A stretch of 60,368 bases of DNA from Perkinsus olseni. Lineage: Eukaryota; Perkinsozoa; Perkinsida. Shown here in pieces: positions 1 through 10,212 of the stretch. The notes below the pieces were generated by a model. The model saw nothing but the letters and a program-made list of their open reading frames with translations. It was not told the origin of the DNA and made no database searches. The position numbers and the translations under genes were made by a program. Each line of letters opens with the position of its first letter. The first letter of the stretch is position 1. The stretch lies in NCBI GenBank assembly GCA_013115125.1, contig JABANN010000154.1, positions 1 through 60,368 on the forward strand, written 5' to 3'.

Positions 1-341
1 ACTATGGCGGTACTATGGTGACACTATGGCGGTACTATGGTGACACTATGGCGGTACTATGGTGACACTATGGCGGTACTATGGTGACACTATGGTGACA
101 CTATAGCGGTACTATGATGACACCATGGCGGTATTATGGTGACACTATGGCGGTATTATGATGACACTATGGCGGTACTATGGTGACACTATGGCGGTAC
201 TATGGTGACACTATGGCGGTACTATGCCGACACTATGCCGATACTGTGGTGACACTATGAAGATACTATGGTGACACTATGATGATACTATGGTGGCACT
301 ATAGCGGTACTATGGTGACACTATGGCGGTACTATGGCGAT
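1..341. repeat. Minisatellite, 11/22-bp unit
   Basis: Tandem array of two alternating 11-mers, ACTATGGCGGT and ACTATGGTGAC, giving a 22-bp unit repeated about 15 times. Copies vary (tatgatgac, tatgccgac, tgaagatac), and the array fades out where it meets unique sequence near 341. It is cut by the window start, so its true length is unknown. The unit carries no sequence typical of a telomere. It has no spacers, so it is not a CRISPR array. Confidence 0.95.
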
Positions 342-434
342 ATTTAAGAGGGTCGATGACGAGTTCACTACAATCCAGTTTCGTTTGTTCGAGATGGCGA
401 ACACGTTAGCGCGTTTGTCCACAGAGCACGCCAC

Positions 435-1615
435 TTAATGCGTAGTACACGACTTCTTCGCACGCCCCACAACGACCGTTCGCCCTCTCGAAGCAGTCCT
501 TCCTACTTCCTCCGTATTCGATGGTCCAAGTACTCCGGGTTGATCGATGGCATGCTTCAACTTAAGCTGCAAAGCGCCTAGCCCCAAAAGCAACACAACA
601 GCGCCGAACGCAGCAACATGATGTAGAATGACCGCACGAGTCTCAATGGCATGGTACCACACCTCCACCTCAAGACACTGCAGCTGCACGAGGATCCGTC
701 ACGTACCTTGAAGGAATCACCTCCATACTCGCAGCAGAGAGGTAGGTCCCACTTGACATCTCGTATCATCGGCAAGGTCACAGACAGGCATCCTCGCAGT
801 TTGTCCCACCTGGACGGCCGGAGACAGTGATGACGCACCCCTCGCCTTACTTGGCATTCCCCCTCTCCTCATCAACGGCATAGGGCAGTGGCAACGAAAG
901 TCTATACCTGTGCCAGGGTGAAGGCTATCCCGACTCGAGCCGCCGCTCACTTGGGCGCTTGCAGTAAGATACGCTCTCTGAGCACGTCCAATGAGATGTC
1001 CTTCAACTGTGTGTTGGGGAGGTATATCCTGGCCAAGTGCTGTCCGAGGAACAGCCGCCATCCGGGGCTACTTCACAGTGATGTCAGTGCACCTGTCCGA
1101 GCTAGGGTCGGTATCATGCAGGTTCAAGAACATATCATTTGCCGACAACTCTTGCCGATACAATATTTCGTACCTGAGAGAGGGATGGCAGCCCCTATGG
1201 ACCACCTTAGCGTTCCGAACTCTGGCGCCGGACGAGGGTCGATCTTATCCCCATCACCACCAGCAGAGACCTCAGGCATGGCGACTCCTGAAGAACACTT
1301 CCTGCTCAGTCATCCACTATCTCAATGGTGTCACCCGAGTGCTTCTTGAAGTCATCCCCATCCCATATAGCGTCTCGCTTAGCCTCCTTTGCCGCCTCCC
1401 TGGCCTGCTGATCTCTCCGCATTTGCGCGGCACTTTTGATACTCACCTGGAGGCACCATACGCCGCTGTCTCTAAACCCTACAGACCTTCTGATTGGGTG
1501 CAGCATTGCTCGGGCCCACCGACCCTCTAGTGGTATTATCCCCTGATGATTCACTCGACTCGAAGAGCTGTATCATGCCTCTCAGCTCATCATGTGAGAA
1601 CGCCGTTCCTGCCAT
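435..1615 (-). CDS. DNAAF6: DNAAF6/PIH1D3-like dynein arm assembly factor
   Basis: Multi-exon gene. In order it shows an acidic N-terminal region (start MAGTAFSHDELRG at 1615, then a basic and acidic stretch ending AIWDGDDFKK), a PEFGTLRYEILYRQEL segment, ANDMFLNLHDTDPSS, a spliced IYLPNTQLKDISLDVLRE segment, YRLSLPLPYAVDEERG and AKWDKLRGCLSVTLPM. This order matches PIH1D3/Kintoun-type co-chaperones: a short N-terminal tail and then a CS/p23-like domain with the LPNT and VD-R-AKWD elements. Such proteins work with HSP90 to pre-assemble axonemal dynein in the cytoplasm, which implies a flagellated stage. Introns are about 40 nt and GT-AG. The conserved part ends at 707. A last segment down to the stop at 435 contains a hydrophobic stretch near 590-640 and may be a 3' exon or belong elsewhere. 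Confidence 0.75.
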
Positions 1616-1840
1616 CTCTGCAGCAATACCAGACTCTTCCCCAACCGGTCCTAGTCACTGCAATTGGCAACACCACAGACTGTCGTAAGATGATAATAAT
1701 GAGTACCGTGTACTCGAGAGTGATGATGGGCCTTGCATGCTACTTGTTGATTACACTGCATTTCGTCAGTGATATACGATAGTGTCCTCCTCCTCCTCGT
1801 CATCGTCGTCGTAGTCGATACATATATATAACACAGCTCC

Positions 1841-4800
1841 TCATCCCCGGCTGCTCAACCTCAGCTCTCTACTCAGCAAAGGAGGAGGAGACGCACCAGC
1901 AGCCGGCCGAGACCCTAACATGGGGCTCATCCATCCCTGCGCAAGCGGGCTGCCTTGAAGGGACATGAAGCTCGGCGATCGGCTGCGGAGGGCGGCGTTC
2001 CCCTCAAAGAATGGAGCCTGGCCGACGGCAGTGCCACGGTACTGCACACGGCATACTGGATCCGGAGAATACGCCGCCACAGCGGCTGGTGACTGTTGGT
2101 GATGACCAGTGGGTCGGTGCATCGGCGATGGTGGCATTCGTGGGGACGGAGATCGAGCCCGAGCCTAGTAAGAGGCTTGCTCAGGAAAGCCCTAACGACT
2201 GTGGTACTACATTCATGTTGTCGAGTACGGTCGTCCAGTTGGGTACGGAGGAGCATGGTACTCGCTGTGGGGGAGGTGAAGGGCTCCGACACAGACGAGT
2301 GTGATAAGCGTTAAAAGCAATCGCCTGAATAGGAAGTGTATCTCCGACGCCAAATGCTATAACGCTCAAAAGGGGACAGGGTGCGTGCCCTGGCAAGGCT
2401 CACATTTGCGAGTCGAGGAGATCGTGGTGACACGAAGCACGGGGTCGATCCATAGAGGGGCGAGTTCGCGGCTGAGAGCGATGACAGTGAAACCTGTATG
2501 ATATGCGGTGAGGCCTCACAGCTCTTGTAGCCGACGATCTTCGCCGTTGGTAATTCCTTCTCGTCACCTCTATCCTCTCTAAGGCGCCGAGGAGCCTCGC
2601 TGCGACGGGGCGGCCGGCGCTCAGCAGGGGAGGAAGCCAGCACATGAGAGCCCTGAGGGAATATGCTACATAACGGTAGAGCGGCAGCCCTACACTCCTG
2701 ACGCTAGACACACTCAGACGCTTCCTGGGACGGGAGTCCATTCTGTGACGACTTACTCTCGACACTTCCCTCACTGACCTGGGGACGGGGTCCACTACGA
2801 GAGAACGCCGGCGGCAGGAAGTCTCACTTTCGGGAAGAGCCTCCGCTGGTACGACCGTGATTGTCAGCTGTTTCCACGCGAGGTTCCCGCAAAGATGCCC
2901 TCCGTGAGCCCGAGGTGGTCGAGCTTGTTGAACCGGTCCTCTCTCGTACCGCCTCAACAGTCGCTTCCTCCACCGTCTCCGCGTTGGCAGGGGCATCCAC
3001 ACTGCCACCGTTGCTGGCTGCCATTGCCGCTGCCTTCCGAGCACGTACCTGGGCAGGTCGCGGTGGGCGAGAAACTGTCCCACGGAGCCCCATCGAGGAA
3101 TCTCGCGAGGGTTAGCGAAGGGCTGGACCCCAAAGACAGTAGCAGGACGCATCCCACCCGCTCGACCATCTCCCTCTCCTCAATAACCAGATGGCTGGGG
3201 GCTGGCCATCGAGAGGGGCTTGGGCTGTCAGCGAACCACGGATGCCTCAGCGCATCCCCCACACTCAACCGCTTCCGTGGATCTAGCTGCATCAACCTAC
3301 AATGATGGGAAGGGACATAGCACTACCCACGGTCTTCTCGAGTTGTATCAGGACCGAGAAGGCCATTGCAGCGAGTATTGACGAAGGCAAGTGAGCAAGA
3401 CCTAGCCCCCGCTCACTCGAGTATTAATTCCTTCGCCTCCTGACTGAGGTGTCGGGCACCCTTCCTTCGGAACAGTTGGTCTACGTGCTGATTAAAGACA
3501 GCACACAGACATCTGCTACCCGAGCACACACCCTGACCGCTACTACCCCAGAGGAGAATGCGACCCAATCCTTGTCACCACTGCGAGGGTCCGCTGTTTG
3601 AAAGAGACTTCTGGCAGTGAGCAGATAGAAGATACCTCAAGGCAACAAAGACAACTCTATCCCGCCTCAACCCGTGGCCATACTCCAACCCAGGCACCAC
3701 GAGTCCACAGCAGTAGCGATGTAGTCCCTACGGGAGTACAGCTCTGGCGGCCGGAAGGACTTCCCTACGAGACCTCTGACATATCGCCACCACCATAGGG
3801 CGCAGGACTCATGCTTGGACCCTCACTTGAAGCGTATGAGCTTTTCTCTTCCGCTGCTGTCGGTCGAGAACTCAGTGGCCTGTCCTGGGTCGCATATCTA
3901 GCAGACCAGGATGGATATGAGGGCTACTCACCATGGCCATCACCTTGACAGTGTAATTGCCAGATTCTGGTTCGACGAAGAGTAACATATTTTCTAACGA
4001 TACGTCCTGCAAGGCTAGTCCGTGCCTGAGCAGCTGTGAGTGAGTAACGAAGCACTGCAGTCCCATCGAGCCGAAAGACAGCGATGGTGCTTCCCAATTG
4101 GCGACGGACAGCTACTACTGCCATCATCAGAGCGGGTCCTTTTACTACTACCGGTGCAGGTAGGCTATGCCTTGGGCCGCCTCTGCTACTACACTCTTCA
4201 CTACTCTCTCCTGGAACCCACCATCAGTAGCGCTAGAGACTTCTTTCAACGACTCCAGAAGATCTCCGCCTGACAGCATCCACTCAGCTGCCACCTCGTC
4301 CGGACCAGGCTGACCTCTAGCCAGGGGTGATGCCAGGTAGTGACAATGGTCATCTTCGGAGTGGTCCAGCAGCTCGAGGACGTGATCGTTCTCTCTCATC
4401 TTAGACGCGAACGTGACCTCCGACAGAGGCATCTCGCAGAACTCGATATTTCGATTGTCCTAGAAGCAACTCATCAGTCACCCCATCCGGGATCATCAGC
4501 TACCTTGGCTTCCAGCTGGATCCTTGCGAGCTCCCGTTTGTGCAGTACTTTAACTGCATAGTCCTTGCCAGTACTCAAGCCTCGGGCCTGACCTCAGTCC
4601 GCTCAGCGCCGTCCTACTACCACACCTCACCCTATAAACACCACCGAACAGGGCGGACTGGAGCTGCTCGATCAGCTCATAGACCTCTCCAGTGGAGCCC
4701 TTAACATACGGTCCAACAGCAACTCTGGTCACTGACTGTACCGGCAACGAGGAGGACCCCCCTGCCGCTAGCGTCGGTCCTCTCACTGAGGGACCTGACA

Positions 4801-4981
4801 CCGGCATGCCAACGCAACTTCTCGGAGCTTGTATGCACTCACCCAGTGGAGGTCGGCAACTGATTGGCCCCGTAGTGGAAGCACATAATGATCCGCCTAG
4901 AACACTTCTGGATGGCTGATGGACCGAAACTGGTCCGAACTGGCTGAATGAAGACGGGAAGGGACGGTGAAGGTGCGCCAT
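1841..4981 (-). CDS. Divergent Ser/Thr protein kinase
   Basis: Multi-exon kinase. The N-terminal Ser/Pro-rich part (start near 4981; the frame stays open to 5098) leads into LIEQLQSALFGGVYRARG as the glycine-rich region, then DYAVKVLHKREL with the ATP-binding Lys near 4555, an N-lobe helix piece (MPLSEVTFASKMRE) and GIAYLHRHGLALQDVSLEN as the catalytic loop near 4000. The DFG position reads MICDPGQATE near 3890, the APE position reads SFRPPELYS near 3750, and the C-lobe ends DPRKRLSVGDALRHPWF near 3260. Catalytic Asp is kept, but HRD is LQD, the usual Lys two residues later is Ser, and DFG is DPG, so the enzyme is atypical. A Ser/Arg/Pro-rich tail follows (2824-3093). Further open frames at 2311-2643 and 1841-2290 look like later tail exons; the 3' end is uncertain. 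It starts about 170 bp after the stop of the JmjC gene on the same strand. Confidence 0.75.
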
Positions 4982-5150
4982 CGAGGCTGAGGCTTGCAGC
5001 ACGAGGTGGTGGGGTCGCGAGGACGAGGGCGGTGGAGGAGGAGAAGAAGACAATAACATAATATACACAACAGTGTCCGAGATGAAAATAACTGACACTC
5101 ACTTCCAAGAAGGAGACTCGGACGCCCAACACGACACCAACCTCTCAACA

Positions 5151-7781
5151 TCACGACGATTGATCATGCTCGAGGAGCCTTATGACGTCCCTCCAGTAGG
5201 GCGCAAGATCGGTCAGGATTTCCTCTGCGCTCCATCTCTCAGCGTCAAGCCGGGCTTCGTACCTGCTGGACATGTGCCAGCACCCCAGACAAGGCTACTA
5301 CTTCCCAACCAGCGCGGCTATGTCGGCCAGCACAGCCGACGCAGGACCGACCCTCCTCCTGAGAAACTCTCGTGTGATCGTGGCCAGCTGTCGCGGGGTG
5401 AATGCCACCTCTGATGTCGCCTTCACCTACTGAGGCTCAGTCGGTAATACTGATACCGTGCTGGGCTTACGGCCATAGTCACGGCTGGGAGGGCCAGAGA
5501 GACCTTCCAGTCCGGCATCCCCATGGTCACCTCGCCGAAGCTGTCTTCCACGGGGTCGCCAGGGAACGGCCAAAGCACTTCAAAATCGTCTAGGGGCTGA
5601 CAACGAAGGAAGAAACCGTCGCAGGCAGGAACTTAATCAGGCTCACTAGAACAGCACTCCTCGCTCCCACAAGTAACGATTCTTCACCGCCATGAGTGTC
5701 AAACAGCAGAGAATAGGCGATGTTCTCCTCTCCGAAACCACGAACCTGGCCATCATACCCAAATGCCAGGCCACAGAGGCCAGGGCTGGACTACATAGTG
5801 GAGAGCATGATGCTTCGGAATGAAGATGCATTCGCCAGACTGAAGGGTAGTGTTGAACCAGCGTGCAGCGGCAAACTGAGGCCACCTGGAAGATACTCCA
5901 TCATCGAACAAATTCATCATGCCTGTCATTTTATCACAGACCAAGACAGAGTGTGCAGAAAGCGGAAAATGAAGGGTGCCTTCTTACCTCTCCACGTCGA
6001 CCATCTCGCCCTCAATTGGACTGTCATCGGAGCCTACAACCTCCGAGGGGGAATGATAATGTCTGGAGAGAAGAGATGCAGTTCGAATGGCATCCAATAT
6101 GGTATGCTGAGAATCACATTCACTACTGCACACTGGGTCACCAAGGTTCTCCATAGCTGGCCACCTACCCACAACTGGTGTGGGTACTGCCCTCTTGCCA
6201 GAGTGATTTGGTATGGCGTAGCAATTCACTCTGGCAAGGGTGTACTAAATCGTATCACACCGTATCAGCATTCCTCATTTTCCGTCAACTGCAACTTACA
6301 GCCTGTAAAGACAGAGAGGGAGAAAATGCCACACGCAAACTGAAGCCAATATGCCGCCAGTGGTGCGAGAAAGACGGTCAAAAAATCATAGCGCTGAGCC
6401 GACCTCCAACAGCCGCTGCTGCTTTCATTCACTGGACGGTTGACGGACGAGTCGGCGACGAGAGCCATGCCCTCCTCACCCGGACCACATAGGTATCTTG
6501 TCCCCGTCCCTCCTCATATCCCAGAATATCCACTCACGCCATCCTGATATCTGACAAGACCACGACAAAGACCAGCCCAAGCAGCCCGGCAGCCTCACCT
6601 GACACATTAGCTGGTCGTTCATGTCGTAATGGATTACAGAGGAGGTGAAGGAAGGCGATCGGTTGGAGCTGACCCACAGCCCTAGCTCCGTCAGGAGAGT
6701 GCTGCGGTTGTCTCTGACACGTCCTCTGCTGTAGGCCGAACGCTGCTCCCCCTACCCTTCCAATGGGTCCCGGTATCCCCCAGCAATGAAGGATGGCACG
6801 AGGAGGTCGGCGGTGAGGTCTTCTGGAATCTGAGGACCGGGACAGCGTATAAAGGCAGATCGCCATTTCGCCCGGCGCGACCCCGTTCCTATAAATCTTA
6901 GGCCATTACGCTCAAGCGTTCTGATACAGTATGGCGATTGCCTCGAGACTCCACTCGGTGTTCACGAACTGCAGTGAGGCTGCCTGTGCCAATCTTGGAA
7001 GACTCTGTTATTATCCTTCCCCGTAGGGTTTGCAGACGACAACAACTCCATAGGATGCATGCACTACATTAGGCTTTGAAGGCAGGCTCAACCCGGATGG
7101 TCCCCTCCTGGAGCGGCAGTCCCCTCACCTGCGATATTATGTAGACATCCTCACCCTCCTTCATGTTCCCTATTGCCTCAGCCACCGTAGACATACCCGA
7201 GGAAGACTTCGACATAATCTAAGATACCAGACGTCCAACTGCCGACATGACCTCAACGTGCTACAACATCGCTACACGACACTCCCTCCCGGTCGCAATA
7301 GTCCGACAGGCGATCCTCGTTCCTAACTTCCGTTCTGATCGCCTCTGACCCATACCTCTCACTCAGGTACCTTCACTACACCGCAACTGGTGTCCGTATC
7401 AAGGACTGGCTCACCATTACTCAAGGGTCCACGGTAGGGAGAGGAGCTCCGGCATTCGAACCTTGACGGGTAGCCCTTCGGGTTGGACCTTCCTCCAAAA
7501 CCCATACGACGAAAGCTGCTCCACCAGGGTAATTTCACCTAGCAGCCAGTATGATTGATGTCGCCTAAAAGTCGCTAGGACCCCCTACCTCCCCAGGATT
7601 CCTCGAAGTAAGCATGACCGAGTGGATACCGCCGCCTCACTGCCTGCTGCATACTCTCCCCAATACTGGCAATGCAGACCTCCTTGGGTGCACACTCAGT
7701 ACTAGACCCGTTATCGAAAACGACGCGAGGTGAGGCAGCAGAGGCGATGCTCCCCATAGCTAGACATAGCGATAACAACAT
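5151..7781 (-). CDS. JmjC-domain protein with signal peptide
   Basis: Start at the first ATG (7781): MLLSLCLAMGSIASA is a typical hydrophobic signal peptide. After short introns come YLSERYGSEAIRTEVRNED, MSTVAEAIGNMKEGEDVYII, DLTADLLVPSFIAGG and LGLWVSSN, followed by SSVIHYDMNDQL near 6625. The HYD there fits the first two iron ligands (HxD). Later ARWFNTTLQSGECIFIPKHH precedes ALHYVRGFGEENIAYSLLF, joined over a 49-nt intron; its His fits the third ligand. The segment order matches the single-domain JmjC hydroxylase group (KDM8/JMJD-like Fe(II)/2-oxoglutarate enzymes). A C-terminal helical part ends RDVIRLLEHDQSS at 5151. The signal peptide suggests a secretory or ER-luminal hydroxylase, as for human JMJD8; the substrate cannot be read from sequence. 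Confidence 0.75.
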
Positions 7782-7897
7782 CACTACTCACAGCTACTAC
7801 GCGCCAACCACCGCAAGAAAGAACGTGAAAAACCGTGAGCAAGAGGAATATCGCAGCTGTCATCCAAGGCCAACACTACTGACATGTTCAGAAACAT

Positions 7898-9001
7898 TCA
7901 TGGCACGCCCCCGTCACCATCTCTCTCCTGCTGTTCTATCCATCGCTGACGAGCGCTCTTGCCATCCTTCATCTTGGGGTCCTGCCGAGCCCTCCTGTTC
8001 CGTGGGTCACGCTGCGCCTCCTCCTTTGCCCGTTGCTGATTCCACATCTCATCACTGGCTGCAAAGGCCACCTTGGGTATCTTGAAGGTCGCTGCCTGCT
8101 CGGGAGTGCAGGGCCAAATGAGCACGTTAACCTGATCAACCCTGACCAAGATCTCCAATAAATATCCTCACCGAAGGTTGTTCAAAAGACTGTGCTGGAA
8201 GAGGTAGGTTCACTGGCTTGGCGATATCTTTGAGCTCGGCAATGATGCGCACTGCAAAGGATATGCCCTCAGTCCGAGCGGCAGGGCGGTGCACTCCTAC
8301 CAACCATCTGCCTCATCTCTTCCTCCTCCGCCTTTCCCTTCATAATAACAGCCTCCGTCCGATGCTTCTTCAAAAGAAGCTCTCGATGATGGAGAATCTT
8401 AACTACAGGTTAACCTCTGTCATTCTAAAGTATCTCACATATCTTTGGAAGTCGGGTAGAGCTATCCTGCAATTGTAACGCATATACTTGATCTTCAATG
8501 ACGGGTCGAAGCTGTACAAATCAGTCTGTTGCTTCTCCTTGAGGATCTCCTTCTGTCTAATACGGTCACATACACACCATCACCACCAACACGAGGACGT
8601 TACTTCAACTTGTCCACAATCTGGGCTTCAAGGTCGCTCCTCCGAGCTATCCGGCACACGGGTGGCTGCTTGTTAGCATTCACTAACACCTACACGGCCC
8701 ATGCAGCCCCAGCCTCCATCATCCCCTTCCTACCAGGTCTAGGTTAGCCTCTCTCGCCTGAGCCTTGGCATCCTCCAGATCCATCACCCCAATAGCCCCT
8801 CCATCTCTACCGATAACGTGGACCTGACACCGAGGTCGATATCCGTGCAAGAAGAGCTGCCCTCACTCTTGGGAATAGAATATCATCGTTGGCCAGCAAG
8901 CCTTTGAACCCCGACTCAGCCGTGACGAAGAATCTTTGGTTCAAGCACAGCCGCCGCGGAAAGGTCCGTAGCAATGAATCTCTCAGACGGCTGTTGAGCA
9001 T
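7898..9001 (-). CDS. Organellar translation initiation factor IF-3
   Basis: Begins MLNSRLRDSLLRTFPRRL, an Arg-rich leader that fits an organelle presequence. Then come GLLANDDILFPR, joined over a 43-nt intron to VHVIGRDGGAIGVMDLEDAK, LDLV joined over a 44-nt intron to LVNANKQPPVCRIARRSDLE, and a linker helix QKEILKEKQQTD. This is the IF-3 N-terminal domain signature (NxxI..p.VRVIG.DG..LGVM..eA..A...LDLV..N..PPVCRI). The C-terminal part (LHHRELLLKKHRTEAV, then RIIAELKDIAKPV) fits the IF-3 C-domain loosely. A charged tail ends at 7898. IF-3 binds the small ribosomal subunit and checks start-codon pairing. Mitochondrion is the likelier compartment, a relict plastid being the alternative. It lies 210 bp downstream of COX2B on the same strand. 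Confidence 0.75.
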
Positions 9002-9210
9002 CGCTCTAGGGCACTGAATGGCGGCCGAACATCATCTCCACAGAGGGTCCCATCTCCGCCATTGACGTACTCAGGAACACAAAGGACCCTTATAAAGGCC
9101 AAACACAGTGTCCTCCGCAAGACCATCTTCGGGCTACTCGCCACGAAGTGTAAGCAATGTAAAAAAGATGATAATGGTGTCATCAGGTCTCCCTTCTACA
9201 GGGAGTCTCA

Positions 9211-9892
9211 CTAATCCTTATACCACTTCTTCGCGTGTGCAGCAAAGGCCTCCGGACTAACAGCCTCAACCACGATGGGCATGAACCTGACCGACACCGA
9301 TCAAAGATACGACTGACGGGCTGCTTACGCATGGAGGGTCCCACACAGCTCCGAGCACTGACCGTAGAACACGCCCTCACGCTGGATGAAGGTGTTGATC
9401 TGAGAGGGGAGGTGCTGAGGGCTGACTAGGCGCGAAGGGGGGCTTACCTTGACCAAACGTCCCGGAGTAGCATCGCACTTGATGCCCAATGATGGTACTG
9501 ACCAAGAGTGTATGACATCAGCTCCCGTTATCTAAAGGCATAGTGGTGACCCTGGTGAGCGCTGAGGGAGGTCTTACTAGGAACCTTATGTGAGTACGGG
9601 TGGGGAGGGTAAGCCTCTTGTCGACCTCCAACATACGGGCCATACCCGGCTTCAAGTCCATGTCCCCCACCAGATTACTCTGGAATGAGTACCTAGATAG
9701 CGGTTACCGCTAAGAGGCTGTGAGAGGGAGCAGGACTTCCCCTTACCAGCTTGGGATGGGAGCACCTTCAAGGTACTTCTGGGGGGTCGGATAGTCCTCT
9801 GGACTGACATCCTGCAACTTAACCTCCTTCTCCTCCTCGGCGTTGGATATATTAGCCGGTCCGAATAGAGAGCGAAGTAAGCTCGTGGCCAT
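9211..9892 (-). CDS. COX2B: Nuclear cytochrome c oxidase subunit 2, C-terminal half (COX2B)
   Basis: Five exons (9892-9747, 9692-9578, 9531-9448, 9399-9329, 9286-9211) join in frame to about 163 residues ending KKWYKD. The leader [16 protein letters not shown] fits mitochondrial import. The body carries [57 protein letters not shown] and [11 protein letters not shown]. All CuA-site ligands of COX2 are present: His in DVIHSW, the two Cys in GQCSELCG, His in LHAF and Met in FMPI. The two transmembrane helices of ordinary COX2 are missing; in myzozoans and chlorophyceans they are made by a separate COX2A gene, which is not in this window. The product acts on the intermembrane face of complex IV, taking electrons from cytochrome c. 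Confidence 0.95.
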
Positions 9893-10212
9893 TACGACGC
9901 GAGTGCCAACGACAGCTTCTATATCAGATCTTGCGCCTCGCGACTACCGAACTTCGTGAATGGAATAAGCGCTCGCCCAAAATTACATCCACTACGAACG
10001 CACGCGTGCTCGTAAACTATTGAGACTGAGGAGTGTTGTGATCTTTGTCTGCTTATGTGAGGGAGTAGTCAGAACAGGAGGCGCTAGGTGAGAGATGGTT
10101 GGTTGAGCATATTGGAGGGGCTGAATGGGAGGTGCTGTGTTACGGTCGCGAAAGGGCTACAAGTGACACCCGTGGGAGGATAGGGGACCCATCCATAGCT
10201 GCATCTACTACT
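9893..10212. promoter_or_regulatory. Divergent intergenic region, COX2B / FHA gene
   Basis: About 320 bp separate the COX2B start (minus) from the likely start of the FHA-domain gene (plus), so both promoters should lie here. I see no TATA box or other element that I would name. The plus reading frame of the FHA gene stays open upstream of 10213. Confidence 0.35.

Noticed and set aside
1-341. Possible CRISPR array
   Set aside because: The repeats are directly adjacent with no unique spacers, and the genome is eukaryotic.
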